Source: CBDBCU01 sp965203435 (GTDB taxonomy: Bacteria > Chloroflexota > Dehalococcoidia > Lucifugimonadales > UBA3495). From it: a stretch of 64,000 nucleotides of DNA. Shown here in pieces: positions 49,794 to 58,159 of the stretch (within the stretch, counting starts at the first letter, position 1; each line of letters starts with the position of its first letter). A program made the position numbers and the translations under genes. The notes under the pieces were generated by a model. That model saw only the letters and a list, made by a program, of their open reading frames with translations. It did no database searches and was not told the DNA's origin. The stretch spans positions 1 to 64,000 of the forward strand of contig CBDBCU010000006.1 in NCBI GenBank assembly GCA_965203435.1, in the 5' to 3' direction.

Positions 49794-50816
49794 CTACCCC
49801 CCCTCCTGCAACTGCCGGATTATCCGCCGCCATTCCCGTTCCTCAGCCGGGCCGGCCGGAGTTGCCGCCAGGCTTACCGTGTCCACCAGTCCCCGATAGC
49901 GGGCCAGCACTTTGTCCGCAATTTCATCATAATCCCCGATGACGGCAAAGGCATCCAGCATTTCAGCGCTGACCAAATCGCCCATTTCCGCCCATTTGCC
50001 CTCCCGGGACAACTGATGCAACCGCGGCCCCACTTCCGCAAAGCCGTGACCTTCCAACACCGGAAAATAGGTGGGGGTCGAGGCATAAAAGGCAATGCGC
50101 CGCCGGGTTTCCTGCACCGCCGCCTGCCGGGCCGCCGGATTGCGCCCGGCCACGATAAACCCGCCGCCGCTTACTGCAATATCCGCCGGATTGCGCCCGG
50201 CCCTTTCCGCTCCGGCCCGCAGGTGGGGCAATGCCACCTGCCGCACATATTCCGCCGAAGTAAAGGTATGCAGGACCAGCCCGTCGCTTACTTCCCCGGC
50301 CACCCGGCAGTTATACCCGTTCACCGCCGCATTGCAAATCGGCGGCGGCGGATATTGCCCCGGCCCGGGATTGAAAAAGGGCGTCATCAGGGAAAAGCGG
50401 TAGAACCGGCCGGGAAAATCCAGCCGTTCCCCGGTATCCCAGCAGCGCCAGATATGCCGCAGGGCTTGAATATACTCCCGCAGCTTGGGGCCGGGCGCGG
50501 CCCAAGGCGTGGCAAACCGCCGCTCAATATGCCCCTTGACCTGCGTCCCCAAGCCCAGCCGAAACCGCCCGCCGGACAAATCCTGCAAATCCCGGGCGGT
50601 ATAAGCCACCACCATCGGCGAGCGGGGAAAAGCGATGGCGACCTGGGTTTCCAGCGTAACCCGCGCCGTGGCCGTGGCGGCCAGCGTCAAGGCCATAAAG
50701 GGGTCGTGGGCCGTGTCGCTGCTGGATACCCCGTCATAGCCCATATTTTCGGCCCAAGCCGCTTCCGCCGCCACCGCCGCTACCGACCGATTGCTCAAAG
50801 GATAAGTTACCCGCAT
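49794..50816 (-). CDS. LLM-class F420-dependent oxidoreductase
   Basis: A 340-residue luciferase-like TIM-barrel oxidoreductase. AAWAENMGYDGVSSSDTAHDPFMALTLAA, RVTLETQVAIAFPRSPMVVAYTARDLQDLSGGRFRLGLGTQVKGHIERRF and NAAVNGYNCRVAGEVSDGL follow the F420-binding subgroup (TIGR03617-like). With npdG at 24726 it indicates F420 metabolism. It starts six bases after the pterin dehydratase stop, so the two form an operon. The substrate is unknown. Confidence 0.88.
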   Translation of the reverse strand: MRVTYPLSNRSVAAVAAEAAWAENMGYDGVSSSDTAHDPFMALTLAATATARVTLETQVAIAFPRSPMVVAYTARDLQDLSGGRFRLGLGTQVKGHIERRFATPWAAPGPKLREYIQALRHIWRCWDTGERLDFPGRFYRFSLMTPFFNPGPGQYPPPPICNAAVNGYNCRVAGEVSDGLVLHTFTSAEYVRQVALPHLRAGAERAGRNPADIAVSGGGFIVAGRNPAARQAAVQETRRRIAFYASTPTYFPVLEGHGFAEVGPRLHQLSREGKWAEMGDLVSAEMLDAFAVIGDYDEIADKVLARYRGLVDTVSLAATPAGPAEEREWRRIIRQLQEGG

Positions 50817-50822
50817 GGCTGC

Positions 50823-51185
50823 CTATTCTCCGGCGGCGGCGGCCAATTCCTGATAGAGCCGGTCGGTCTTGGCCGCCATAATGAAATCGTTGCGGTGCAG
50901 GTTGCGGATTTTGTGCGTCCACCAGGTTACGCCCACCCGCCCCCACTCGGTAACGACCCGGGGATGATGCCCCTCGGCCTCGGCCAACTCGCCGACGGCA
51001 TTGCTGAAAGCCAGGGCCTGCCGAAAGTTCTGAAAGCGGAAAACCCGATCCAGCTGGGGAATGCCCGCCGCGTCCCGCAGTTCCCACTCGGCCACCGTCG
51101 GATGCAGCGCGCCGATTTCCTCCGCCGTCACCGCCGGCGAATCCCGCCGGCAGGCTACGCACCTTTCCTGATAAAGCTCGTTCAT
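50823..51185 (-). CDS. 4a-hydroxytetrahydrobiopterin dehydratase
   Basis: A 120-residue pterin-4a-carbinolamine dehydratase (DCoH/PhhB family) that recycles oxidised pterin cofactors. FRFQNFRQALAFSNAVGELAEAEGHHPRVVTEWGRVGVTWWTHKI contains the HHP motif and the later His. A CVAC motif near residue 8 is an extra feature. ATG 51185 follows AGGAGGGG. The pairing with an F420-type oxidoreductase suggests a shared reduced-cofactor pathway, but no pterin-dependent hydroxylase is near. Confidence 0.88.
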   Translation of the reverse strand: MNELYQERCVACRRDSPAVTAEEIGALHPTVAEWELRDAAGIPQLDRVFRFQNFRQALAFSNAVGELAEAEGHHPRVVTEWGRVGVTWWTHKIRNLHRNDFIMAAKTDRLYQELAAAAGE

Positions 51186-51251
51186 TGCCCCTCCTGTCCA
51201 AGAATGTTGGGAAACATTGTAGCACATACCCGGCTATTGCCACTGCCCCCC

Positions 51252-51353
51252 TACCGTCCTTCCCGCGTAAGCGGGAATCCCGACGGTACTGCCAAAGACT
51301 TGCCCACTACCAATCGGGCATTTCGGGATTCCCGCTTACGCGGGAATGACGGT
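51252..51353. repeat. Family R1 element
   Basis: TACCGTCCTTCCCGCGTAAG... GCGGGAATGACGGT between divergent genes; the middle is shortened and rearranged. Confidence 0.8.
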
Positions 51354-51404
51354 GGGGGTATATGCTACAATAGGAAAAACCGCAAACCGGAGGCAACCGA
51401 AATT

Positions 51405-51947
51405 ATGACCCTCAACCCCAACGACAACGCCGGCGACAGCCTGCCGGCGGTGGAACATCACCGCAAAACCAGCCGGCGGCTGATCCGGCAGGCCGGCTAC
51501 GAACTGGAAAAGCGCGGCGACCGGGTGCAAGCCTGTGACAAGGCATCCGGCGCCGTAGCCCACGGGGTCAAGGCCGTGGCCGAATCCCGCTATTGGCGCA
51601 GCGATTCCCACAACCACCGCCGGCGGATTGTAAATCTGCTGGCCGTCGAGTACGCCCTGCCGGATTTGCCGGCGATGCAGAACGCCGCCGACCATCTGCA
51701 CAACAACTATTACGAGGACTTGATGTACGAGTGGGAGGTGCAGGATCGGCTGGCGTTTCTGGCCGACCAGCTGGCAACCTTTATGGCCCTGCTGGCGCGG
51801 GAGCCCAATCCCGACTTCGTACCGGACTCGCAGCAGGAGCGGATGCTGACCCGCCTGCGCTTGACCGCCGAGGAAATCGCCGACCTGCGGGCTATGGAAT
51901 ATCCGCCCCCGCCGCCGGAGGATGGGGATTTGCCGGAGGAGGATTAG
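51405..51947 (+). CDS. PaREP1/HEPN-like protein
   Basis: A 180-residue helical protein. LIRQAGYELEKRGDRVQACDKASGAVAHGVKAVAESRYW strongly resembles the PaREP1 family, part of the HEPN-like superfamily; the catalytic Rx4-6H of toxic HEPN nucleases is not evident. The C-terminal half is helical with an acidic Pro-rich tail (PPPPPEDGDLPEED). ATG 51405 follows GGAGG, with TACAAT at 51365-51370. No nucleotidyltransferase partner is next to it. Confidence 0.65.
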   Translation: MTLNPNDNAGDSLPAVEHHRKTSRRLIRQAGYELEKRGDRVQACDKASGAVAHGVKAVAESRYWRSDSHNHRRRIVNLLAVEYALPDLPAMQNAADHLHNNYYEDLMYEWEVQDRLAFLADQLATFMALLAREPNPDFVPDSQQERMLTRLRLTAEEIADLRAMEYPPPPPEDGDLPEED

Positions 51948-51963
51948 GGCGGCGGCCCCTTTC

Positions 51964-52066
51964 TACCGTCATTCCCGCGTAGGCGGGAATCCCGCAGTGG
52001 TTTGCCGAGGATGAGGAATTATAAGGTAGTACCGTTCGGGATTCCCGCTTGCGTGGGAAGGACGGT
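51964..52066. repeat. Family R1 element
   Basis: TACCGTCATTCCCGC... GCGTGGGAAGGACGGT with the GAATTATAAGGTAGTACCGT middle. Confidence 0.85.
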
Positions 52067-52088
52067 GGGAGGCCGTAGCCACCCTGAA

Positions 52089-52181
52089 ATGTCATTCCGA
52101 GCGTAGCCGAGGAATCTGAAAGTCTTGAAATGGAGTCTGGGTCGGGCATTTTAGATTCCTCGGCTACGCTCGGAATGACAT
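52089..52181. repeat. Family R3 element
   Basis: ATGTCATTCCGAGCGTAGCC... GCTCGGAATGACAT; the middle is inverted relative to the copy at 16682 (GTCTTGAAATGGAG instead of CTCCATTTCAAGAC). Confidence 0.85.
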
Positions 52182-52287
52182 CATAGAGTAGTTGCGGATT
52201 GGCAATATGCCCGCCCCTAATATGCTACAATAGACCTCGCCTTGTCCCTATAGCCCTTATTTTGTCCCGGAGGTAGCAGGAGCGGCG

Positions 52288-52533
52288 ATGCAGACTTATG
52301 TTTTCAAGGTAACAGTGGAGCCGGACGAGGAGCGCTGGCAGGCCGACTGCCCGGCCTTGCAGGAACACGGGGCCTACACTTGGGGTTATACCCGGGAGGA
52401 GGCCCTGGGGAACATCCAGGAAGTTATCGGGATAATCCTGGCGGAGTTGGTCGAGGATGGCTTGCCCATCCCGGGGGAGCCGGCGGACCTCCCCTTGGCC
52501 GCCCCGGAACAGCGGGTAGCGGTATCCGCCTGA
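52288..52533 (+). CDS. hicB: HicB-like antitoxin
   Basis: An 81-residue HicB-type antitoxin: MQTYVFKVTVEPDEERWQADCPAL, then GAYTWGYTREEALGNIQEVIGIIL, the partial RNase H-like fold of HicB. It lacks a separate DNA-binding domain. ATG 52288 follows GGAGG and AGGAG sites; TACAAT lies at 52225-52230. It is followed by hicA one base after its stop. Confidence 0.88.
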   Translation: MQTYVFKVTVEPDEERWQADCPALQEHGAYTWGYTREEALGNIQEVIGIILAELVEDGLPIPGEPADLPLAAPEQRVAVSA

Positions 52534-52534
52534 A

Positions 52535-52780
52535 GTGAGCATCGCCTGGAGTCGGCTGCGCGGCTTAACGGCCCGGGAACTTACCCGCGCCCTGATTCGG
52601 GACGGGTTCCATTTGCGCCGCCAAACCGGCAGCCATCAGCATTACCAGCACCCGGATGGGCGTAAGGTTATGGTGGCCTTTCACCGCTCCGGGGAAACCT
52701 TTCCTATGGATACCCTCCGGAAAATGATTCGCGGCGCCCGCTGGACGCCGGCGGATTTGACCCGTTTGGGTTTGTATTAG
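52535..52780 (+). CDS. hicA: HicA-like mRNA interferase toxin
   Basis: An 81-residue HicA toxin with a dsRBD-like fold: GLTARELTRALIRDGFHLRRQTGSHQHYQHPDGRKVMVAFHRSGETFPMDTLRKMIRGA. The catalytic His is in GSHQHY. The start is GTG 52535, one base past the hicB stop, so it depends on translation of hicB. Antitoxin first, toxin second is one of the two known orders. Confidence 0.9.
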   Translation: MSIAWSRLRGLTARELTRALIRDGFHLRRQTGSHQHYQHPDGRKVMVAFHRSGETFPMDTLRKMIRGARWTPADLTRLGLY

Positions 52781-52903
52781 CCCCGGGGCAATGGCATTAT
52801 AAAGGCGATTGCCCGGTCAATCCCCCAACCCCCCTTGCCCCATCCGCCGCTATCCGCTATAGTCAACTTGGTAAAACTGGAACCGGGCCGGAGGTGCGGA
52901 AAG

Positions 52904-53731
52904 ATGATTTTTGGCGCAATCACCAATTCCTGGCGCAGTCAGTTGGCTGACCAGAGTTTGACCGAACTTATTACCGAAGCCGCGGCCCGGGGTTCCCGGC
53001 ACATTGAACTGCGGCAAACCTGCCTCGGCGATGGCGAAAGCGGCCAGGGCGCGGACTGGCGGCCCAATTTGCCCGCTTTGCAGGCGGTGGCGGATGCCTT
53101 TCCCGCCCTGACCTTTGACTTGGCGATGGCTTTCCCCTGCTTGACCGTCCCCGCCGACCCGGAGGGCGAGCAGTTTCAGCAGGCTTTGGCCGGGGCTAAA
53201 ATCGTGGGCCGGGATACGCCGCACTTGCGGATGGTCGACCCGGTTTCCTTTGACGCCGCGTGGGAAAAAGCCGAGGATTTGCCCCCGGCGGCCTTGGGCG
53301 TAGCCGCCTTGGCCCGGGAAGCGGCCCGCCAGGGCGTCATCCTTTCTATGGAAAACTCCGGCCAGCCCATCGGCAGTATGGCCCTGCTAGTAGAGGAATG
53401 TCGCGCCCGAATGACGCCCGAATCCGCCGCTTATCTGGGCTTGTGTCCCGATCCGGTCAATCAGCTGCGCCGTTTCCCCCAGCGCGACGCCCTGGCCGAG
53501 CTGGACGCCTTGCCGCTGGATGTGCTGAAAATCGTCCACTTCAAGCAGACCCGGGAGGGCAATCCCCACCCCACGGTGGACGACGGCGATTTGGATTGCC
53601 GCCAGATGCTGCGGCTACTCGCGGCCAAAAACTACCAGGGGCCGGCCATAATGGAAATCCCGCCGCATCCGGAAGTCTTTGCCAACCTGACCGCCAGCTA
53701 TAATTACCTGCGTCAAGGTGTAGATGATTAG
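52904..53731 (+). CDS. Xylose isomerase-like TIM-barrel protein
   Basis: A 275-residue sugar phosphate isomerase/epimerase-family protein: SLTELITEAAARGSRHIELRQTCLGDGE, FDLAMAFPCL, GVILSMENSGQPIG (metal Glu), LGLCPDPVNQLRRF (Asp), LKIVHFKQTREG (His) and PAIMEIPPHPE (Glu), matching the metal ligands of the fold. ATG 52904 follows GGAGG. The substrate is unknown. Confidence 0.82.
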   Translation: MIFGAITNSWRSQLADQSLTELITEAAARGSRHIELRQTCLGDGESGQGADWRPNLPALQAVADAFPALTFDLAMAFPCLTVPADPEGEQFQQALAGAKIVGRDTPHLRMVDPVSFDAAWEKAEDLPPAALGVAALAREAARQGVILSMENSGQPIGSMALLVEECRARMTPESAAYLGLCPDPVNQLRRFPQRDALAELDALPLDVLKIVHFKQTREGNPHPTVDDGDLDCRQMLRLLAAKNYQGPAIMEIPPHPEVFANLTASYNYLRQGVDD

Positions 53732-53833
53732 AGACTGCCGGCGGCGGCTAGACCGGAGGGCAGTAACCCTCGCCCCCAGCCATGCTATACTGATACCGAC
53801 TTGCCCATTCCACCGGGAGCCAATCATCCGCCC

Positions 53834-55183
53834 GTGACCGACTACAGCAACTACACCGTATCCATTCACTACGACCGCCGCCTGTATCGGCAGGATATTG
53901 CCGGTTCTATGGCCCACGCCCGGATGTTGGCCCGCCAGGGCATCATTCTCCTGGAGGACGCTGAGGCCATTATCTCCGGCTTGCAAACCATCCAGGCCGA
54001 AATTGCGGCCGGCGATTTTCCCTGGGATCCGGCCCTCGAAGACCTGCACATGAACATTGAGCGGCGGTTGACCCAGCTAATTGGCCCCGCCGGCGGCCGC
54101 CTGCACACCGGCCGCTCCCGCAACGACCAGATGGCCCTCGACCTCCGCCTCTACACTAGGGAAATCATTGCGGACACCTTGACCGCCCTGCGCGGCGTCC
54201 AGCAATCCTTGTTGACTCTGGCCGAAAAGTATGAGGGCGTACTGATTCCCGGCTATACCCACTTGCAGCGGGCGCAGCCGGTCTTGTTTGCCCACCATCT
54301 GCTGGCCTACTTTCAGATGTTCCAACGGGATAGCGCCCGATTCCGGGACTGCCGCCGCCGGGTCAACATAATGCCCCTGGGCAGCGGCGCTTTGGCCGGC
54401 GTTCCCTATCCTACCGACCGGGATTTTCTGGCTCAGGAACTGGATTTCCCGGAAATCACCGCCAACAGTATGGACGCCGTTTCCGACCGGGATTTTCTCC
54501 TGGAATATCAGGCCGCCGCATCCATCTGTATGCTGCACCTTTCCCGCCTTTCCGAGGAACTGGTATTGTGGGCCAGCCGGGAGTTCAACCTGATCCGCCT
54601 CTCCGACGCATTCACTACCGGCAGCAGCATTATGCCGCAGAAGCGCAATCCGGATTTTGCCGAGCTGGCCCGGGGCAAAACCGGCCGGGTGTACGGCCAT
54701 CTGCTGGCCCTGCTGACCCTGCTGAAAGGGCTGCCGCTGACCTATAACCGGGATTTGCAGGAGGATAAGGAAGGCTTTTTTGACACGGTGGACACCCTGC
54801 TGTCCACCCTGGCGGTGTTTCGGGATATGCTGGCCGGGCTGACCCTGAATGTGGCGCAGGCCGCCCGGATGGCCGGGGAAAGCTATATGCTGGCGACCGA
54901 TTTAGCCGATTATCTGGTGGGCCGGGGCGTGCCGTTCCGGGAAGCCCACGGCGTTATGCGCCAACTCTGCGCCTGGTGCGAAACCGAAGGCCGGGAACTG
55001 GCCGCTTTGTCGCTAGAGGAATACCATCGCTTTTCCCCCCACTTTGACGCCGGGGTGTATAATATCACCGCCGCCGCCGCCGTGGCGGCCCGGGACAATC
55101 CCGGCGGCACCGCCCCTAATCGGGTGGCCGAGCAGCTGCGCCAAGCCAGGGAATTGCTGGCGGCGGAATCCGATGACTGCTGA
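53834..55183 (+). CDS. argH: Argininosuccinate lyase
   Basis: A 449-residue argininosuccinate lyase, last step of arginine synthesis. IHYDRRLYRQDIAGSMAHARML, GRLHTGRSRNDQMALDLRLY, GYTHLQRAQPV and the signature GSSIMPQKRNPD (mobile loop with the catalytic Ser) are present. The usual N-terminal WGGRF motif is absent, so the protein begins short, as in some Dehalococcoidia. GTG 53834 (MTDYSNYTVSIHYD) is chosen; TTG 53801 in frame, nine bases after TATACT, could start a leaderless form. Rpe overlaps its end. Confidence 0.93.
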   Translation: MTDYSNYTVSIHYDRRLYRQDIAGSMAHARMLARQGIILLEDAEAIISGLQTIQAEIAAGDFPWDPALEDLHMNIERRLTQLIGPAGGRLHTGRSRNDQMALDLRLYTREIIADTLTALRGVQQSLLTLAEKYEGVLIPGYTHLQRAQPVLFAHHLLAYFQMFQRDSARFRDCRRRVNIMPLGSGALAGVPYPTDRDFLAQELDFPEITANSMDAVSDRDFLLEYQAAASICMLHLSRLSEELVLWASREFNLIRLSDAFTTGSSIMPQKRNPDFAELARGKTGRVYGHLLALLTLLKGLPLTYNRDLQEDKEGFFDTVDTLLSTLAVFRDMLAGLTLNVAQAARMAGESYMLATDLADYLVGRGVPFREAHGVMRQLCAWCETEGRELAALSLEEYHRFSPHFDAGVYNITAAAAVAARDNPGGTAPNRVAEQLRQARELLAAESDDC

Positions 55184-55862
55184 AACCCCCATCCAAATTG
55201 CCCCGTCTATTCTGGCCGCCGATTTTGCCCGCTTGGGGCAGCAGGTAGCGGAAGCCACTGCCGCCGGGGCTGACCTGCTCCATATCGATGTGATGGACGG
55301 CCGCTTTGTGCCGAACATTTCCTTTGGCGAAGTAGTGATTGACGCCGTCCGCCGCCACACCGCCCTGCCTTTGAACCTGCACCTGATGATTGAGGAGCCG
55401 ACCGCCCTGCTGCCGGCTTTTCTCAAATCGGCGACGGATCAGGTAATTATCCACGCCGAAGCCTGCACCCACCTGCACCGCGCCGTCTTTCAGATTAAGG
55501 AACAGGGCGCGCAAGTGGGCGTGGCAATCAACCCGGCCACCCCCATCGCCGCCATTGAGGAAGTGCTGCCCGATTTGGATTTGGCCCTGGTGATGACCGT
55601 TAACCCCGGCTTTGGCGGCCAGAGTTTCATCCCCTCGACCCTGGACAAAGTGCGGCGGCTAAGCCAAATCATCCGCAGCAAAGGCTACCCTTGCCAAGTG
55701 GAAGTGGATGGCGGCGTCAAAGCCGATTGGACGGCCCAGGAATCGGTAAAAGCTGGGGCCACGATTCTGGTTGCCGGCACCGCCATTTACAATCAAGAGG
55801 AAACCGTGCCGGCCGCGTTGACCCGCCTGCGAAACTGCCTGCACGGGTTAAAAGCGGAATAG
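55173..55862 (+). CDS. rpe: Ribulose-phosphate 3-epimerase
   Basis: A 229-residue TIM-barrel epimerase that interconverts ribulose 5-phosphate and xylulose 5-phosphate. IAPSILAADFARLGQQV, LLHIDVMDGRFVPNISFG (metal Asp/His), LHLMIEEP, VMTVNPGFGGQSFI and VEVDGGVKAD are all family hallmarks. ATG 55173 overlaps argH by 11 bases, so the two are translationally coupled although metabolically unrelated. Confidence 0.95.
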   Translation: MTAETPIQIAPSILAADFARLGQQVAEATAAGADLLHIDVMDGRFVPNISFGEVVIDAVRRHTALPLNLHLMIEEPTALLPAFLKSATDQVIIHAEACTHLHRAVFQIKEQGAQVGVAINPATPIAAIEEVLPDLDLALVMTVNPGFGGQSFIPSTLDKVRRLSQIIRSKGYPCQVEVDGGVKADWTAQESVKAGATILVAGTAIYNQEETVPAALTRLRNCLHGLKAE

Positions 55863-55916
55863 GCCGGGCAATCGCCTATCCCGGACAACCGGCCCACCGT
55901 CATTCCCCATCCCCCC

Positions 55917-55990
55917 ACCGTCATTCCCGCGTAAGCGGGAATCCAGAGTCCGCGGCCTTTGGGGATTCCCGCCTGCGCGGGAATGACGGT
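55917..55990. repeat. Short family R1 element
   Basis: ACCGTCATTCCCGCGTAAG... GCGCGGGAATGACGGT with a very short centre. Confidence 0.8.
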
Positions 55991-56007
55991 TTCCAGCCGC
56001 CCAGCCC

Positions 56008-57708
56008 TTACTTCATATCAATATGCCCTTCCCAGTGCCAGGCTTCATTATAGCCCGTCCAGATGTTGGCAATGGGATAGCGCGGCAGCGGGATGGCGGC
56101 CAGGCAGCGATTGCCGCTCCGCGTACCATAATCCCCGAACCGGAAATCCAAATTGTCAAACCCGAACTCCCGCCGATATTCGGGCAAATCCTCCTGGCTT
56201 ACCGGGTCGATGTGCAGGAAAAACCGCCGGTTTACTTCATTGGGCGGGCAGGGATCCTGCAAATAGATTAACTGCCCCTCGGCCGCATAGACGGCGTAGT
56301 TAAAGCTGATGTCCGGCTCCCTTTCCCGGACGATTTTATCCCATTCCGGGGGGAACTTGCTGCTGAACGCGGCGCGGCTATCGACCGCGCTCTGCTCCGG
56401 ATTGATTACCTGAATCCGGCCGTAAAAAGTAACCAGATAGAGCAGTCCCTCCCGCTCCAGAATGGCCGTAATGTAGCCGGCCGCCCCGCTGAAAAGGCGG
56501 GTGGGGGTAAAAGTGTCGTAGTCGAACCGATCCACGGCAAAGCCGGCCCCGTCCTCCTCGGCGGTCAGATAGGCCGCATAAACCCCTTGGGTGTTGGCAT
56601 AGGCCGCCGTGGCCGCCGTTCCGTGCAACGCGGCCACCGGCTCCCGCACCAGGGCCGCCGGCGGGGCCGCGTTAGTCCCCCAAGCCGGATAGCCGTAAAA
56701 TCCCCCCTGAATTATGGCGTTCAGCTCCTGCCGCGGTCCCGGCGTAGCAATCCCGGCCGCCGTGTTGTCGGCCCCGTACAGCTGCCCGTCCGGGGTCAGG
56801 GCCAGGCCGGCGGTATTGCGGAAACCGGTGGCATAGACTTGCAGCTCCTCATCCCCGGGCCGAAAGCGGGCCACCACCCCCATCAAATCCGGCCGGCCGC
56901 CGGCCGCCGCCAGCTGCCCCGACCCGGCGGTCAGATAATTCGCCGCCGCGCCCGGCGCCCCCTGATAGGGATGGGCGATGCTGACATAAATCCATTCCCC
57001 ATCGTTGGTCAAGCCCTTGGGGCCTTGATCCCAGCCATCGCCTAATATCCCGTCCACCACCACTTGCGGATCGTCCAGCAGCCCGTCGGCGCTGATGCGG
57101 TAGGATAAAATCCGGGCGCTGGATTGGGTCAGCAGTTCCTGCCGCTCTCCATCCGGCCACTGCACCAGCGGCTGGCAGGCGGCCTGTTCCGCTGCCGTCG
57201 GCAATGCTTCGCAGACATTGCCCAGATCCGACAGATACAGGCGGCCGTCCAGAACCGTCAAGCCCTGGGGGATGGTCAATCCCTCCAGCACCGTTTTGAT
57301 GGCCCCGGTCGGCACATTCAGCAGACGGATGCGCCCCTCCCAATCGGCCAGATACATCCGGTCAGCGTCCAGCCAGGCCGCCGCGGTCAACTGCCCGCCC
57401 AATTCCAAGGTCGGACAGCACTCCGGCCGGTTTGCCGGGTCATCAATAGGCTGATTTCCGGCGGCGGCAACCACGGCGGCCCCCTCGCCGGCGGCCGGCG
57501 GGACGGACGGCGTCTGTGTAGCCGGGGTCACGGCGACCCGGCCCGGATCGGAAACAGGCAGGACGGGCGTCGGCGCGGCCGGCGGCGGGGTTGGCGTAGC
57601 GGTGGGCGGCGGCTTGGTCGGCTCCACAACGACGCAGCCCACGGCCAACAAAGCGGCCAGCAGCCCCGCCACCCCCCAGCGCGCCTTTGCGGTCAGCGCC
57701 TTGAGCAT
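56008..57708 (-). CDS. Lipoprotein with sugar-dehydrogenase-like propeller and C-terminal CxP-FFLHI domain
   Basis: A 566-residue lipoprotein: signal peptide with lipobox AVGC, a Pro/Thr linker (TKPPPTATPTPPPAAPTP), then a six-bladed beta-propeller of the sorbosone dehydrogenase/PQQ sugar dehydrogenase type (IPQGLTVLDGRLYLSDL, GPKGLTNDGEWIYVSI, YATGFRNTAGLALTPDGQLYGADN). The last 80 residues (CPPNEVNRRFFLHIDPVSQEDLPEYRREFGFDNLDF... YPIANIWTGYN) match the C-terminus of the membrane protein at 34004. It starts two bases after the rpmB stop. PQQ use is not assured; it probably works on extracellular sugars or polymers. Confidence 0.8.
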   Translation of the reverse strand: MLKALTAKARWGVAGLLAALLAVGCVVVEPTKPPPTATPTPPPAAPTPVLPVSDPGRVAVTPATQTPSVPPAAGEGAAVVAAAGNQPIDDPANRPECCPTLELGGQLTAAAWLDADRMYLADWEGRIRLLNVPTGAIKTVLEGLTIPQGLTVLDGRLYLSDLGNVCEALPTAAEQAACQPLVQWPDGERQELLTQSSARILSYRISADGLLDDPQVVVDGILGDGWDQGPKGLTNDGEWIYVSIAHPYQGAPGAAANYLTAGSGQLAAAGGRPDLMGVVARFRPGDEELQVYATGFRNTAGLALTPDGQLYGADNTAAGIATPGPRQELNAIIQGGFYGYPAWGTNAAPPAALVREPVAALHGTAATAAYANTQGVYAAYLTAEEDGAGFAVDRFDYDTFTPTRLFSGAAGYITAILEREGLLYLVTFYGRIQVINPEQSAVDSRAAFSSKFPPEWDKIVREREPDISFNYAVYAAEGQLIYLQDPCPPNEVNRRFFLHIDPVSQEDLPEYRREFGFDNLDFRFGDYGTRSGNRCLAAIPLPRYPIANIWTGYNEAWHWEGHIDMK

Positions 57709-57710
57709 CG

Positions 57711-57923
57711 TTAACCCGCGGCCGCCTTGGCCCGGCCGCGCAGCCGCGGCGGCTTGTGCAGGGTCCGCAGGCAGCGACTGCAAATCTTGACCCGCTGCAC
57801 CTTGCCGCCCAACTCAATGGTCTGCTTGTGGACATTGGCCTTGAACCGGGTCTTGGTATGCCGGTTCGAGTGGCTTACATTGTGGCCGGTCATCCCGGCC
57901 TTCTGGCAAATCTGGCACTGCAT
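57711..57923 (-). CDS. rpmB: 50S ribosomal protein L28
   Basis: A 70-residue L28. CQICQK (residues 3-8) and CSRC near residue 49 give the four zinc-binding cysteines of the C+ form; GHNVSHSNRHTKTRFKANVHKQTI is the core signature. ATG 57923 follows AAAGGAAG. Its promoter is at 57955-57983. The lipoprotein gene follows after two bases, an unusual partner for a ribosomal protein gene. Confidence 0.96.
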   Translation of the reverse strand: MQCQICQKAGMTGHNVSHSNRHTKTRFKANVHKQTIELGGKVQRVKICSRCLRTLHKPPRLRGRAKAAAG

Positions 57924-57954
57924 AATCGCCACAGCTTCCTTTAAGATAAAAGCC

Positions 57955-57983
57955 ATAATACCACAACTTCCCCCGCTATACAA
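57955..57983 (-). promoter_or_regulatory. Promoter of rpmB
   Basis: Minus strand: TTGTAT (57983-57978), 17 bp, TATTAT (57960-57955). Confidence 0.65.
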
Positions 57984-58159
57984 GCCGGCTTTTGCCTGAA
58001 TTGGGAAAATGGCCGGCCTTGCCATCCTTGCCCAAACCCCTCCCCTTCGCCCCCTATTGCGCCGCCCCAGCAAATAGGGCATAATGCCTCGCAGAGCTTG
58101 ACCAGCCTTGACTAGTCTATCATCCTGCCATCCCCAGCCTTGCCGGGAGGGAAAACATT

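Noticed and set aside
50016..51404. Long upstream extension of the PaREP1-like gene frame
   Set aside because: The extension runs antisense through the LLM oxidoreductase and pterin dehydratase genes; the real start is ATG 51405 with GGAGG.
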